Source: Halobacillus litoralis
GTDB lineage: Bacteria; Bacillota; Bacilli; Bacillales; Halobacillaceae
Assembly: GCF_004101865.1 (NCBI RefSeq)
Contig: NZ_CP026118.1
Span: forward strand, 620,001-684,000
DNA: 64,000 nucleotides
Reading direction: 5' to 3'
Shown: piece by piece, positions 25,965 to 33,970 of the stretch
Layout: each line of letters starts with the position of its first letter
Position numbering within the stretch: position 1 is the first letter of the stretch
Position numbers and translations under genes: made by a program
Notes under the pieces: generated by a model
Database searches by the model: none
What the model was told of the DNA's origin: nothing
The model's input: only the letters and a program-made list of their open reading frames with translations

Positions 25965-27083
25965 TCACTGTATCGTCTTCCTTACTCGCCAATAATACAA
26001 TATTGAACGAACAGAAAAATAACCGAATTCGATGACGACGATGGTTTGCACGGCTACCATCCAAAAGGTAGCATCATCAATTTCTCCCCGAAGAATATCA
26101 TCTATATTCAGTGAGATGATCCATATATATAGAATCGTCAATGGCAAGAATATGCCCCCCTGCCAAAGTGTAACTCGTTTGGCATGCTTCAACTTGTGAT
26201 GGGGGTCACTGTACAACTGAGGTTTATCCTCTTCACTAGTGTACGTTTTCGCCCACAACGTCCAGGACATGAACGAAGAAGAATGGAACAATTGACGCCA
26301 ACCTCGGTCGCTATGCAAATAAAAATAATCCGATTCGATCGATTTTTGAAAATCAGCCGCATAGCTTACCGTTTTCGGCTCTCCTTCACTGAAGAAAAAC
26401 CGAACCCCCCTTTTACTGACTTTTTCTAAGCGATATCCTTTTTGTTCCATAGTCTCCAGCCATTCTTCTAAACGGTCAGGGGCGAACTGCCAGGCTAGCC
26501 TCCACTTCGTGAATGTAATGGGGCTTGTGTTCCGTTCAGTGGAAGGTGCAGGGTCTAACTTCAGTTTTTTCAACCCTTTGCGTAACGTGAGTGTCGAATA
26601 AGGTACAAGAGTCCAAAGCGTCAATCCTGCAGTAATGGTAATTGCCCAATAAGGACTGGGAACAAATGTCGCCGATCCACCGCCTAAAAATACAGTGAGA
26701 GTCAGCAATCCTACCATGCCAGCAGAAATGAGCATATAAATGAAAATCGCCATGAAAATATAGTAATGAACTTTGTTCCTTGACGCCATGCTATCCCTTA
26801 GTGGCTCCTTGTTCGCAGCGCCTTCATGACGAATTATTCTCCAACGTCCTTCTTTCGTGATTGATTCCCAGCCTGACTCTACTAAAGACTGGGGAAAGTG
26901 ATTAGACTTCTCATATTGAAGTCTATATGTACAGGTTTCGGAATCGTCTTTTTCAAAATGGAATTTCCTTGACCACCGATTGAATCCAGTCAGAAAAAGT
27001 CCTTCGCTCGCTTTCTTTTCCAGCCATTCTTCCGTTTTAATCGGGTCGTAACTCCAAAATGGTCGAAAAATCGATGTGTTCAT
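25965..27083 (-). CDS. DUF2812 membrane protein, two-domain form
   Basis: This is a 372-residue protein containing two copies of the DUF2812 module. Each starts with a pattern like FRPFWSYDPIKTEEWLEKKA / KWRLAWQFAPDRLEEWLETM, then F.F.....TYRLQY / VSYAADF, and ends in membrane helices (about 104-160 and 310-360). It is co-translated with a PadR regulator (ATGA overlap). PadR-DUF2812 pairs are common in Bacillales; the pair may sense membrane state, but no function is established. Confidence 0.85.
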   Translation of the reverse strand: MNTSIFRPFWSYDPIKTEEWLEKKASEGLFLTGFNRWSRKFHFEKDDSETCTYRLQYEKSNHFPQSLVESGWESITKEGRWRIIRHEGAANKEPLRDSMASRNKVHYYIFMAIFIYMLISAGMVGLLTLTVFLGGGSATFVPSPYWAITITAGLTLWTLVPYSTLTLRKGLKKLKLDPAPSTERNTSPITFTKWRLAWQFAPDRLEEWLETMEQKGYRLEKVSKRGVRFFFSEGEPKTVSYAADFQKSIESDYFYLHSDRGWRQLFHSSSFMSWTLWAKTYTSEEDKPQLYSDPHHKLKHAKRVTLWQGGIFLPLTILYIWIISLNIDDILRGEIDDATFWMVAVQTIVVIEFGYFSVRSILYYWRVRKTIQ

Positions 27084-27373
27084 GAAAACTCCTCCCGATA
27101 TTGAATCGCATTCTTATAAAGTTCATTCAGTCTTTCAATCTCCATCCGCATGATTCTTTTACCGTCTTCTGTCACTTCATATACTTTTTTCCGCTCACCA
27201 TCGGCGTACTTGACGATCAAACCATCGCGCTGCATCTTCGTCAATGTGCCATAAACGGTCCCCGAGCCTAAACTTACTCTCCCTTTTGTCAAGTTATCGA
27301 CGTGTTTGATAATGCCATAACCTTGGCGGGGTTCAGTTAATGCAAGTAAGATGTAAAAAGCAGTTTCAGTCAT
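27080..27373 (-). CDS. PadR-family transcriptional regulator
   Basis: This is a 97-residue winged-helix protein of the PadR type. It has FYILLALTEPRQGYGIIKHV, GSGTVYGTLTKMQRDGLI, and the wing ADGERKKVYEVTEDGKR, plus one C-terminal dimerisation helix (RLNELYKNAIQY). It is first in a two-gene operon with the DUF2812 protein and probably represses it. ATG 27373 has a weak Shine-Dalgarno. Confidence 0.88.
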   Translation of the reverse strand: MTETAFYILLALTEPRQGYGIIKHVDNLTKGRVSLGSGTVYGTLTKMQRDGLIVKYADGERKKVYEVTEDGKRIMRMEIERLNELYKNAIQYREEFS

Positions 27374-27488
27374 AGGTATGTATGTTTTCTCTGGCTTTTT
27401 TATGTTTTTTGGATTCCTTAAAGTATTACAGGATAGCCCTCAATTCAGGAACACTAAAATCCAAACAATGTATCCTTTGCTTACTCAT

Positions 27489-27695
27489 TCAACAATAGAA
27501 GAAATAGTTCAATCTTAATCCAATTACAGACATTAGCAAAAAATATGTAACAAAGATAATCAATAGGTTTACTGGAATACTAAATGTCTCATACAATGCA
27601 GGCCCGGCGAATATAGAGCTAAGAACGAAAATAAACCTGCCTATATCCTTGTTTTTCTTTGTTTTACTCATTGTTTCTTTATTCTCTGCGGTCAT
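27489..27695 (-). CDS. Small two-helix membrane protein
   Basis: This is a 68-residue protein. The charged N-terminus (MTAENKETMSKTKKNKDIG) is followed by helices RFIFVLSSIFAGPALYE and LLIIFVTYFLLMSVIGL, ending with LNYFFYC. GGAGGAGAAAT lies 10 nt before ATG 27695. Not a recognised family. It is one of a run of small membrane genes. Confidence 0.6.
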   Translation of the reverse strand: MTAENKETMSKTKKNKDIGRFIFVLSSIFAGPALYETFSIPVNLLIIFVTYFLLMSVIGLRLNYFFYC

Positions 27696-27759
27696 TAGTT
27701 ATTTCTCCTCCAAACAACATAATACTTTCCGGGTAATTTTCTTCCCTAATTCACCCCTA

Positions 27760-27987
27760 TCAACTTGAAAGAGATAGGGTCCCCATCAATAAAGTCAACC
27801 CAGCTAGAAATAATAACAAAACTGCACGAGCTTTGCGTTTATGTTGAAACTCTGAAATGCTGTAAATTAAAAGTATTGTCCCTATAAACAACTGCGTAAA
27901 ATAAAGGATTTGATAGTTATCGGTTCTAATACTATAAATCATTATAGAAAATGCAATAATGGCTGAAACAACTCTAATTACTTTCAT
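27760..27987 (-). CDS. DUF3953-like small membrane protein
   Basis: This is a 75-residue protein with two to three helices (VIRVVSAIIAFSIMIYS, FTQLFIGTILLIYSISE, AVLLLFLAGLTLLMG). The spacing and the central 'L.ISEFQHKRKARAVLLL' fit DUF3953, of which another copy occurs at 50801. AAGAGGT precedes ATG 27987. Role unknown. Confidence 0.6.
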   Translation of the reverse strand: MKVIRVVSAIIAFSIMIYSIRTDNYQILYFTQLFIGTILLIYSISEFQHKRKARAVLLLFLAGLTLLMGTLSLSS

Positions 27988-28060
27988 TAGATCAACCTCT
28001 TTCTTCTTTAAGTATTCTGCTATGTAATTTAAAAGCTAAATTCCTTACATCATTTCCCAT

Positions 28061-28140
28061 CCTGATGTATTAGAGGCGAGCACTCTATTAAACCATAGCT
28101 CCCTTTTTTATAAGATTCGAGCCCGAGATATTTTGTATGA
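28061..28140 (+). repeat. Dispersed repeat copy 9
   Basis: ATGTATTAGAGGCGAGCACTC ... CCCTTTTTTATAAGATTCGAGCCCGAGATATT. The hairpin is damaged; the right arm is clear. Confidence 0.6.
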
Positions 28141-28230
28141 AATCCTATGCTTTATTGATACATTTAATATACCTTGATGCTTCTAAATTTTTCTTCACTT
28201 GAAAATTTGAACACTTAAAGGCACTTCAAG

Positions 28231-28365
28231 TTACATTAGTATATGGGTATAACCCATTATGTTCAGAACTACTCCCATTAGAGAAAATCCGATCCCCATA
28301 TAAGAAGTCCACAGATTTTCATCTCTTCTTTCATCAAAGGTTTCAAGTGTTGAATAAATCTGTAA
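28231..28365 (-). pseudogene. Possible fragment of a membrane protein
   Basis: An open stretch ending TAA 28231 reads ETFDERRDENLWTSYMGIG, then FSLMGVVLNIMGY. It has no in-frame start codon with a Shine-Dalgarno, and looks like the 3' part of a small membrane-protein gene. Tentative. Confidence 0.3.
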
Positions 28366-28377
28366 CTAATCCATCCT

Positions 28378-28554
28378 TTATTTTTCGGATAGAAAATATC
28401 TTGCATTCACAAAAAATATGGTTCCAAGAAGAAATAACATGGCTATGAACCAACTTGCTATAGTTGAATAATCACTTTTTAAAATAAATTCACTTGTAAA
28501 GGTGACAAATACCATTATTGCCATAACAATATACAATCCTAATAAATTTTTCAT
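28378..28554 (-). CDS. Small two-helix membrane protein
   Basis: A complete 58-codon frame from ATG 28554 (GGAGTGA, about 9 nt) to TAA 28378. Helix one is LLGLYIVMAIMVFVTFT, helix two STIASWFIAMLFLLGTIFFV, with the tail NARYFLSEK. Unrecognised family. The Shine-Dalgarno and clean topology support it as a real gene. Confidence 0.6.
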   Translation of the reverse strand: MKNLLGLYIVMAIMVFVTFTSEFILKSDYSTIASWFIAMLFLLGTIFFVNARYFLSEK

Positions 28555-28674
28555 TAGTCGAATCTCACTCCTATACGATCTAAATAATCCTTCTTTGATT
28601 TAGCCTGTAAAACAATCTATTTTAAATAACTTCCTCTGTATGATTAAAAAGCCAAATAATCAATTTTTATGTAA

Positions 28675-28738
28675 CAAGCATGATAACACGATTAAACACT
28701 CGCCCCTTTTCTTGAAGACTTGAATTCAAGATAATACA
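28675..28738 (+). repeat. Dispersed repeat copy 10
   Basis: ACACTCGCCCCTTTTC precedes TTGAAGACTTGAATTCAAGATAATAC. The left hairpin half is degraded; the right arm is near consensus. Confidence 0.7.
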
Positions 28739-28868
28739 AACTATTCTTTAATATTTTAAAGCATGTTTACATTAACGTAGTATTATATTACAATTTGTAT
28801 TGTCTTAAATTATCCTCACATTTTTAACCAATTTTGTGAGAACATGTAGAGAATGATCATACTTTGTT

Positions 28869-28898
28869 AAGGACTCCATCTATAATAGTGGGGTCCTT
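28869..28898 (+). terminator. Hairpin with T-rich tail
   Basis: AAGGACTCCA ... TGGGGTCCTT, followed by ATTATTTTTAT. No gene clearly ends here on the plus strand. Confidence 0.45.
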
Positions 28899-28954
28899 AT
28901 TATTTTTATAAATGCTCATTCCGAAGAGCGGGTTAATAAAGTCTTTCCTCAGTG

Positions 28955-29012
28955 AGACGGTGCCTGCCCCCCATCTTTAACAGTGGTAAAGGAGGGGGGG
29001 CAGGCACCGCCA
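28955..29012. repeat. GC-rich perfect palindrome (GGTGCCTGCCCCC)
   Basis: Arms CGGTGCCTGCCCCC and GGGGGCAGGCACCG (28958-28971, 28996-29009) pair perfectly around a 24-nt loop. Lies directly downstream of the general-stress protein gene and may double as terminator. A decayed relative lies at 29811. Confidence 0.7.
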
Positions 29013-29081
29013 TGTGAACCACCGATTTACACGGCGGTTCAATCATTCAGTTTACGCTCGAAATATACCTGCGCAAAAATG

Positions 29082-29591
29082 TTATCTTTTGTCTTCCTCA
29101 AAACGGACCGTATCTTTTAAATCATTGCCTTCTTCAATTGAATTACTGCTCGTCACTTTCTTCGCAAATTCCTTAACGGTATTGACGCTCAAGCCAGATT
29201 CCCAATATTCAGCGATTTCGGGTTTCACTTTGACCAGTACAACATTCGGATCATCGGCAGAAGTGTTCAGAACTTTTTCCACTATCTTATTCATGTACTC
29301 TTTCTTCTTCTTCTCATCTTGTACAAACTCAGCAGTACCACTGATCGATACATAGGATCCGCCTGCGTAAGCCAGGTTAACGGCAGGATTATGCATGATA
29401 TCCTTATATTTTTCTGTATCTTTTTCTGTAATGAACCAGATTTCCTCCTTATCCATTTCCACTTCCTGCGTGTGCATCGGGCGAGACATCAGCTTACCCT
29501 CCGTGGATACCGTGGTCAGCATGGCTACCTTCTCATCCTTAATCAATTCTTTAATATTCTTAATGGTTTTCTCGTTTGTTTGGTCTGCCAT
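29082..29591 (-). CDS. General stress protein 26-like, pyridoxamine 5'-phosphate oxidase fold
   Basis: This is a 169-residue split-barrel flavin-binding protein. The N-terminal helix and strand (IKELIKDEKVAMLTTVSTEG), SRPMHTQEVEM, IWFITEKDTEKYKDI and VNLAYAGGSYVSISGTAE follow the YdaG/GS26 pattern. Family members bind FMN or FAD and are induced by general stress; their enzymatic role is unclear. AGGAGGT lies before ATG 29591. A palindromic element follows the gene. Confidence 0.88.
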   Translation of the reverse strand: MADQTNEKTIKNIKELIKDEKVAMLTTVSTEGKLMSRPMHTQEVEMDKEEIWFITEKDTEKYKDIMHNPAVNLAYAGGSYVSISGTAEFVQDEKKKKEYMNKIVEKVLNTSADDPNVVLVKVKPEIAEYWESGLSVNTVKEFAKKVTSSNSIEEGNDLKDTVRFEEDKR

Positions 29592-29810
29592 ATCTATTTA
29601 CCTCCTTATGGTCTTAGCAGCTGTTTCTCTCCTTAACTACGAAGCAGTCAGCTATCTATCACATCTTTTTTCCTTTTCCCGGTTAGACCTACAATTACAC
29701 TTCCCCACCTGTCTTTCCTTGTGATATAGGGGATTTAACCTTACTTTATTTTAGTCAGCCTCTTAGCCTTTAAATGAACACCAGGAATATCATACTCCTT
29801 ATTTTCCTTT

Positions 29811-29863
29811 TGAGACGGTGCTTGATCCCAAACCTTTTGCAGTAGTAGAGGGATGGGGGCGTT
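29811..29863 (+). repeat. Decayed relative of the GGTGCCTG palindrome
   Basis: GAGACGGTGCTTGATCCC is followed by GTAGTAGAGGGATGGGGGCG. Shares GAGACGGTGC(C/T)TG with 28955 and is upstream of the same gene, so the stress gene is flanked by both. Confidence 0.4.
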
Positions 29864-29977
29864 AAAATAGCATTAGCACTAATCCATAAAATCTGAAAAT
29901 TGAGGGCAGCACATTTTTTGTAAAATATTCCAATATACCATATATTAAACATAAGAATTAATTTTAGGAGGGATTGA

Positions 29978-30286
29978 ATGCAGGATCTCGATGGCGCGCT
30001 TGATATACTTCTTTTTATTTTATTAATTCTGGCAAACTTTTACGCTATTAAGTTGTATAGGAATGGACGGTTACATTTATGGGGTTCCGGTCTTCTACTG
30101 ACAATTGCGGGTGTTATACTTGGCTTTTTCACGGGTGCTACTCTGGTACCATCGAGTGGTGGATATGGAGCAATGTATGGAGTATTCGTCGGTCTTGTTA
30201 TAGTAGGCAATGGATTACTTCTTTTCCTCGCAGGGATTGCCGTAACTATCGGAAAACGATGGACTAAAAAGAATACTCAAGCATAA
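29978..30286 (+). CDS. Small three-helix membrane protein
   Basis: This is a 102-residue protein on the plus strand, with GGAGGGATTGA before ATG 29978. Helices are ILLFILLILANFYAIKL, LWGSGLLLTIAGVILGFF and YGVFVGLVIVGNGLLLFLAG, with a basic tail (GKRWTKKNTQA). Glycine-rich helices two and three could pack tightly. No recognised family. A strong terminator follows. Confidence 0.65.
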   Translation: MQDLDGALDILLFILLILANFYAIKLYRNGRLHLWGSGLLLTIAGVILGFFTGATLVPSSGGYGAMYGVFVGLVIVGNGLLLFLAGIAVTIGKRWTKKNTQA

Positions 30287-30293
30287 GAAAACC

Positions 30294-30340
30294 CAAAAAA
30301 CCGAACGTCTCTTAATCAGATCGTCGGTTTTTTGATTTTT
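30294..30340 (+). terminator. Intrinsic terminator
   Basis: Stem AAAAAACCGA ... TCGGTTTTTT followed by GATTTTTT, just after the stop of the 102-residue membrane protein. Confidence 0.8.
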
Positions 30341-30396
30341 TAAACTAACGGCCCTGTTACAGCAAGACTTGATTTCGAGATACTTACTGTGAGATA
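30340..30396 (+). repeat. Dispersed repeat copy 11
   Basis: TAAACTAACGGCCCTGTTACAGCAAGACTTGATTTCGAGATAC. The arm is near-consensus, and 'AACTAACG' recalls the tail of copy 7. No hairpin. Confidence 0.7.
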
Positions 30397-30403
30397 TCCA
30401 ATT

Positions 30404-30577
30404 TCATAGTAAAAATTCGAACACATCGAGTAAAAGTGGTGCCAAAAGTAAAAATCCAGCCACACCAATTACTATTATAATTGGCGTTGTGATTCGACTA
30501 GGTTCATTTAATTCATCTTGCTTTTCATTCATTTTCTTTAATTCATATAATATTTCTTTTTCATATTCTTCAGACAT
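30404..30577 (-). CDS. Small single-helix membrane protein
   Basis: This is a protein of about 57 residues: a charged N-terminus MSEEYEKEILYELKKMNEKQ (coiled-coil prone) and one helix IIIVIGVAGFLLLAPLLLD. GGAG sits about 6-7 nt before ATG 30577; a GTG 12 nt upstream is an alternative. Probably tail-anchored. No known family. Confidence 0.6.
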   Translation of the reverse strand: MSEEYEKEILYELKKMNEKQDELNEPSRITTPIIIVIGVAGFLLLAPLLLDVFEFLL

Positions 30578-30710
30578 ACTATTCTCCACTAAAACACTTT
30601 TTCTTTTTAGAATTTATATCATCAAAAAAAACTTTCCTTTAATACAGATAAGCCCCTTCAGTTATAGACTTACACAATAGTTGAATATTATATAAATGAC
30701 GTGATAAAAA

Positions 30711-30998
30711 TCATAATTTCTTACGTTTTCGTTCTAAAAATATGGGTGCTATATTTAGTAAAATAGAAACAATTGTCAAAAACCAAAATGCTCTTGCCAT
30801 ACCAGGTACTACATCCGATAAAGCCGCCCAATCTTCTGCTTTTATCCACCGATTTAGATAACTGTAATCTGCACAAATTGTTAATGCTGTAAATGATAAT
30901 GCCATCGCCATAGCAAGCTTATAATCCTTTCCTGATGCATACAAAGAAAGATTTATAACAGTTACTACTATGGCAATAACCCCTAATATTATCCACAT
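30711..30998 (-). CDS. Small three-helix membrane protein
   Basis: This is a 95-residue protein with GGAGAT before ATG 30998. Helices are WIILGVIAIVVTVINLSLY, YKLAMAMALSFTALTICA and FWFLTIVSILLNIAPIF, and the tail is FLERKRKKL. Not recognised. Located between repeat copies 11 and 12. Confidence 0.6.
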   Translation of the reverse strand: MWIILGVIAIVVTVINLSLYASGKDYKLAMAMALSFTALTICADYSYLNRWIKAEDWAALSDVVPGMARAFWFLTIVSILLNIAPIFLERKRKKL

Positions 30999-31174
30999 AA
31001 CTTTATCTCCAATCCCATGATAATATGAAAAGGTATGTTGCTGGGTAAAGTGTTATTTCCTGACAATCAACTCAGCATAGTTCCAATTATTTCAAAACCC
31101 TCCCACTTACTCAACCTTTTCCCATTAGATAATCCATTAACTCGAAATTATGTATTCGAGAAGAAGAATTCTAT

Positions 31175-31245
31175 GTAAAAGAAAAGGCGACTATTCTTAT
31201 TGAATAATCGCCCCCCATATCTTGAATATTCGAGATCGAGATATT
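31175..31245 (+). repeat. Dispersed repeat copy 12
   Basis: GGCGACTATTCTTATTGAATAATCGCC hairpin, CCCC, then ATATCTTGAATATTCGAGATCGAGATATT. The hairpin is intact; the arm is slightly diverged. Confidence 0.7.
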
Positions 31246-31252
31246 ACATGTA

Positions 31253-31430
31253 TTAATAGTCAAATGGATAAACACTCCATTGCTTAAAGAAAGATAAAGG
31301 GTCGTATCTAGACTTTAAGAAAACCTTACCTTCATAATTACGACTTTCAATTATTTTATGCGCTTCTGCTGCATCACTCATATTAAATATTTTACTATAG
31401 GAAGAACAATTTGTTTTTCCTCAAAACGAT
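31253..31430 (-). pseudogene. C-terminal relic of a zinc-type alcohol/quinone oxidoreductase
   Basis: The frame ending TAA 31253 reads IFNMSDAAEAHKIIESRNYE, then GKVFLKSRYDPLSFF. 'F....AAEAH...ES....GK.VL' is the end of MDR-superfamily oxidoreductases. The preceding KQIVLPIVK is in another frame, so a frameshift also occurs, and the rest of the gene is missing. Confidence 0.65.
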
Positions 31431-31571
31431 TGCAGCATATCAGGTAAAGAGGGCATGGTTCGGTTGTTAAATTAATTATTTTGAACTTTTAAGTATCTAA
31501 ATACAGTGTAGCTGTGTTTTAACTAAACCGTATAAGTATTCAAATATATTTTAACTTTACTATTAAGCTGT

Positions 31572-31838
31572 TTATACCCCGCCAATACCTGCAGCTATCC
31601 ATAATAAGTATGCAATAACCAATACAACACCATTTCCTAATACACCCACAGCTAGCCATACCCATTTTCTTGCTATACCAGCGAGTATGGCAAATATTAA
31701 TCCCAATATCCCGAGAGAACTTAAAACAGTAATTCCTAAAGAAAGGTTTGCATTAGGTCCTCTCTGAACAAGGAAGAATATAAATGAAATCACTACTGTG
31801 AGAATTGACAAAAACCCTAAAATATGGCCGTTTTTCAT
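31572..31838 (-). CDS. Small three-helix membrane protein
   Basis: This is an 88-residue protein. Helices are ILGFLSILTVVISFIFFLV, SLGITVLSSLGILGLIFAIL and WVWLAVGVLGNGVVLVIAYLL, ending WIAAGIGGV. GGACCTAAT is a poor Shine-Dalgarno (start 31838). Similar DUF-type 'GITVLSSLGILGLIFAILAG' proteins occur widely in Bacillaceae; function unknown. Confidence 0.6.
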   Translation of the reverse strand: MKNGHILGFLSILTVVISFIFFLVQRGPNANLSLGITVLSSLGILGLIFAILAGIARKWVWLAVGVLGNGVVLVIAYLLWIAAGIGGV

Positions 31839-32087
31839 ATTAGGTCCTCCACTTCATAATTACCTATATTCCTCATACAAAGAATGGCCCATTATTTGTC
31901 TTAACCAGCACTGTTTTGAGGGAGTCAGAATCAATGTACACCGCCCCTTCAATCGTCCAGTGCAAAATAAGCAAAAACAGGGATACAAGTGTTTATACCT
32001 TGGAGACGGTTTTTAACGTTAAGATATTTTTTTAAGTTTCACTACGTCCATTACTAAACTCCTTTTCACTATTCTACCTCTTTAAGA

Positions 32088-32128
32088 AAAGCCCCTTTTC
32101 AGGAAGACTTGATTTCAAGATAATTTAT
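32088..32128 (+). repeat. Dispersed repeat copy 13 (right half)
   Basis: GCCCCTTTTCAGGAAGACTTGATTTCAAGATAATT. C-strip and arm are near consensus, but the hairpin is absent. Confidence 0.65.
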
Positions 32129-32180
32129 GCAAAACGTAATCTAGCGTTCCTGTAAGTACTCACATTTCTTATCAATTTTA

Positions 32181-32212
32181 TAGGATGACTTAATTCAGTC
32201 ATCCTTTTATCT
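32181..32212 (+). terminator. Hairpin with T-rich tail
   Basis: GGATGACT-TAATTC-AGTCATCC followed by TTTTATC. No intact plus-strand gene precedes it. Confidence 0.5.
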
Positions 32213-32283
32213 TTAGTAGTTTATAGTATTAATTTAGCCTTCCAAGCATCGTAGAATTCTTTTATTGTTGAATACCTCTTTTT

Positions 32284-32448
32284 GCGGTGACAGAGTTTGT
32301 TTATGGAGAAACTTTCGCAACCCAAAAGCAATTAGGCCTGGCTTTATTTGACTATGTCCACTGGTACAATCATATCCGTATTCACGGAAGTTTAGGCTAT
32401 TCAAGTCCTATTGAGTTTAAAAAGAAGCACCTTAACAAAGTTGTCTAG
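32284..32448 (+). mobile_element. IS3-family orfB C-terminal relic
   Basis: 55 codons open on the plus strand read YGETFATQKQLGLALFDY, then VHWYNHIRIHGSLGY and SPIEFKK, ending TAG 32448. This is the C-terminus of an IS3-group DDE transposase (R-I-HGSLGY-SP signature, the last catalytic Glu region lies upstream and is lost). TGTTGTGTTGACAATCC after the stop looks like the right end of an IS3 element. Confidence 0.8.
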
Positions 32449-32498
32449 TGTTGTGTTGACAATCCAAAGCAGCGAGAGTTTAGTTCAAGTTAAAAAAC

Positions 32499-32936
32499 TT
32501 AAATTTCTAAACTCATGGTTAAAGTCCTTTTTTTAAAGCCCATCTTTTCATATAATTCAATAGCTTTATTACCGGAAAATACGCTTAGTCGGACTTCAGA
32601 ATACCCTTCATTTTTAAGATGATCCACGCCAGATCTCATTAACTTTTCGGAAATACCCTTACCTCTGAATACTTCTAAAACAAACAACTCATAAATAAAT
32701 CCGATTGTTTCATTTGTGAATTGATCTTTACTGCTCCCTAATAGTACCCAGCCCATCAATTCATGGCCATCTGTCGCAATTAAGTAATAACTTCCTCTAT
32801 CTAAAAGGGACTCCACAAGTTGAGTGACTTTTTCTCTGGTTGGTTTTACTACACCTAATGTCCCATCCAAAATTGCTTTGGGAGATAAAGATATTACTTT
32901 TTCGAGTTCATTATCATTAGGTTTTCTTATTATCAT
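32499..32936 (-). CDS. GNAT-family N-acetyltransferase
   Basis: This is a 145-residue acetyltransferase. MIIRKPNDNELEKV is the first strand/helix, YYLIATDGHELMGWVLLG and FIYELFVLEVFRGKGISEKL hold motif A with the acetyl-CoA pyrophosphate loop (R-G-K-G-I), and SVFSGNKAIELYEKMGF is the usual motif B end. The substrate is unknown. GGAGGGTG precedes ATG 32936. Probably intact. It is flanked by the IS3 relic and repeat copy 14. Confidence 0.85.
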   Translation of the reverse strand: MIIRKPNDNELEKVISLSPKAILDGTLGVVKPTREKVTQLVESLLDRGSYYLIATDGHELMGWVLLGSSKDQFTNETIGFIYELFVLEVFRGKGISEKLMRSGVDHLKNEGYSEVRLSVFSGNKAIELYEKMGFKKRTLTMSLEI

Positions 32937-32992
32937 CGACCTTCACCCTCCTATCCACATATTTACAGATCCTATAATCGCGCCCTCCTCAC

Positions 32993-33062
32993 CATGTAAT
33001 GGGGGAAAGTCTTATTCAACATTCGCCCCCGTTTCATTAAGACTCAGTATCGAGATAATTTA
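32993..33062 (+). repeat. Dispersed repeat copy 14
   Basis: CATGTAATGGGGGAAAG, then CATTCGCCCCCGTTTCATTAAGACTCAGTATCGAGATAATT. The C-strip and arm are clear. Confidence 0.7.
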
Positions 33063-33108
33063 TTAGAACTCATATGACTTTATTATACTAATTCATGTAA
33101 GAATCATT

Positions 33109-33447
33109 TTATACTTCCTTAACGATGGATTTTCCTTCAGTTTGATCCTTAACAAGCCATTGCCACTCTTCATGTAGTTCGATTTTCCCTTGAGAGTTTA
33201 TGTGAGGTATGGATTTGCACTTCCCTCCTCTGATTTCATTTGAAGTGTTCACATGATTATATCGAAATTCTAAAGTGTCATCATTATGTACAATACCTAC
33301 TAATTTCCCTTTGACTATCTCACCACCAGAATAATCAGCATAAAGAATGTTCCCATTTTGATAATAATCAAAATATGTTTTGGAAGAAACTTCACCACTT
33401 TCTGTATTCTCTATGGAAACAAAATGGCGGTTATTATAATCTATCAT
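33109..33447 (-). CDS. Conserved beta-rich protein (annotated elsewhere as n-acetylglutamate synthase)
   Basis: This is a 112-residue soluble protein made of repeated short strands: NNRHFVSIENTESGEVSSKT, FDYYQNGNILYADYSGGEIVKG, FRYNHVNTSNEIRGGKCKS, EWQWL. The pattern 'Y.GG.I.KG.L.G......(D/E)FRY.H.N....I..G.C.S' occurs in a widespread small family often labelled n-acetylglutamate synthase without experimental support, and no acetyl-CoA site is visible here. Probable MORN-like beta sheet. ATG 33447 has a weak Shine-Dalgarno. Confidence 0.7.
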   Translation of the reverse strand: MIDYNNRHFVSIENTESGEVSSKTYFDYYQNGNILYADYSGGEIVKGKLVGIVHNDDTLEFRYNHVNTSNEIRGGKCKSIPHINSQGKIELHEEWQWLVKDQTEGKSIVKEV

Positions 33448-33514
33448 CTGAATCCCATCCTTGAATTTGTAAGCTAAAATGTTATCACATAATTCTAAAA
33501 ATTAAAATGAAAAG

Positions 33515-33610
33515 AGGCAATCCAATCTTCATGAATTCCCCCCGTTTTTATAAGACTTGATTTCGAGATAATTGAAGGATATTCTCACCTCACGCTCTCG
33601 TTACTTAAAC
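33515..33610 (+). repeat. Dispersed repeat copy 15
   Basis: TCCCCCCGTTTTTATAAGACTTGATTTCGAGATAATTG, then CACCTCACGCTCTCGTTACTTAAAC. The arm is a near-perfect match and the tail 'ACGCTCTCGTTA' parallels copy 7. Confidence 0.75.
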
Positions 33611-33614
33611 AACT

Positions 33615-33710
33615 TTACTTCTTCCTAAATACTCTCCTTACTACGACAACGACAAGAACGATAGCAATGATTAATATAATTATCCCAGACAAATTAAAAC
33701 TATGTAACAT
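33615..33710 (-). CDS. 31-residue single-helix peptide
   Basis: ATG 33710 (CGAGGT about 5 nt upstream) to TAA 33615. Product MLHSFNLSGIIILIIAIVLV, then VVVVRRVFRKK: one membrane helix and a strongly basic tail. Similar tiny 'IIILIIAIVLVVVV' proteins are common in Bacillaceae. It lies just right of repeat copy 15. Confidence 0.5.
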   Translation of the reverse strand: MLHSFNLSGIIILIIAIVLVVVVVRRVFRKK

Positions 33711-33970
33711 GGTATACCTCGATTCTTCTTATAAATGCTTCGTTTACTTAAATGTTTCAGCTTCTGTTTCAGTTAACCACTTATAAATAGGTATTTCCTA
33801 CCGTTCTGAGAAAACACCCAAACATTCCTTGACAGGAATATTCCTTATAAGGAATAATTAATTTAACACCAATGAGCGACATAGATTAAAGTGAAAAAAC
33901 TAGGAGGTGATCCATAATGTAACACCATACATTATTTATGAAAAATACTCATGTTAGGAGATAATTCATC

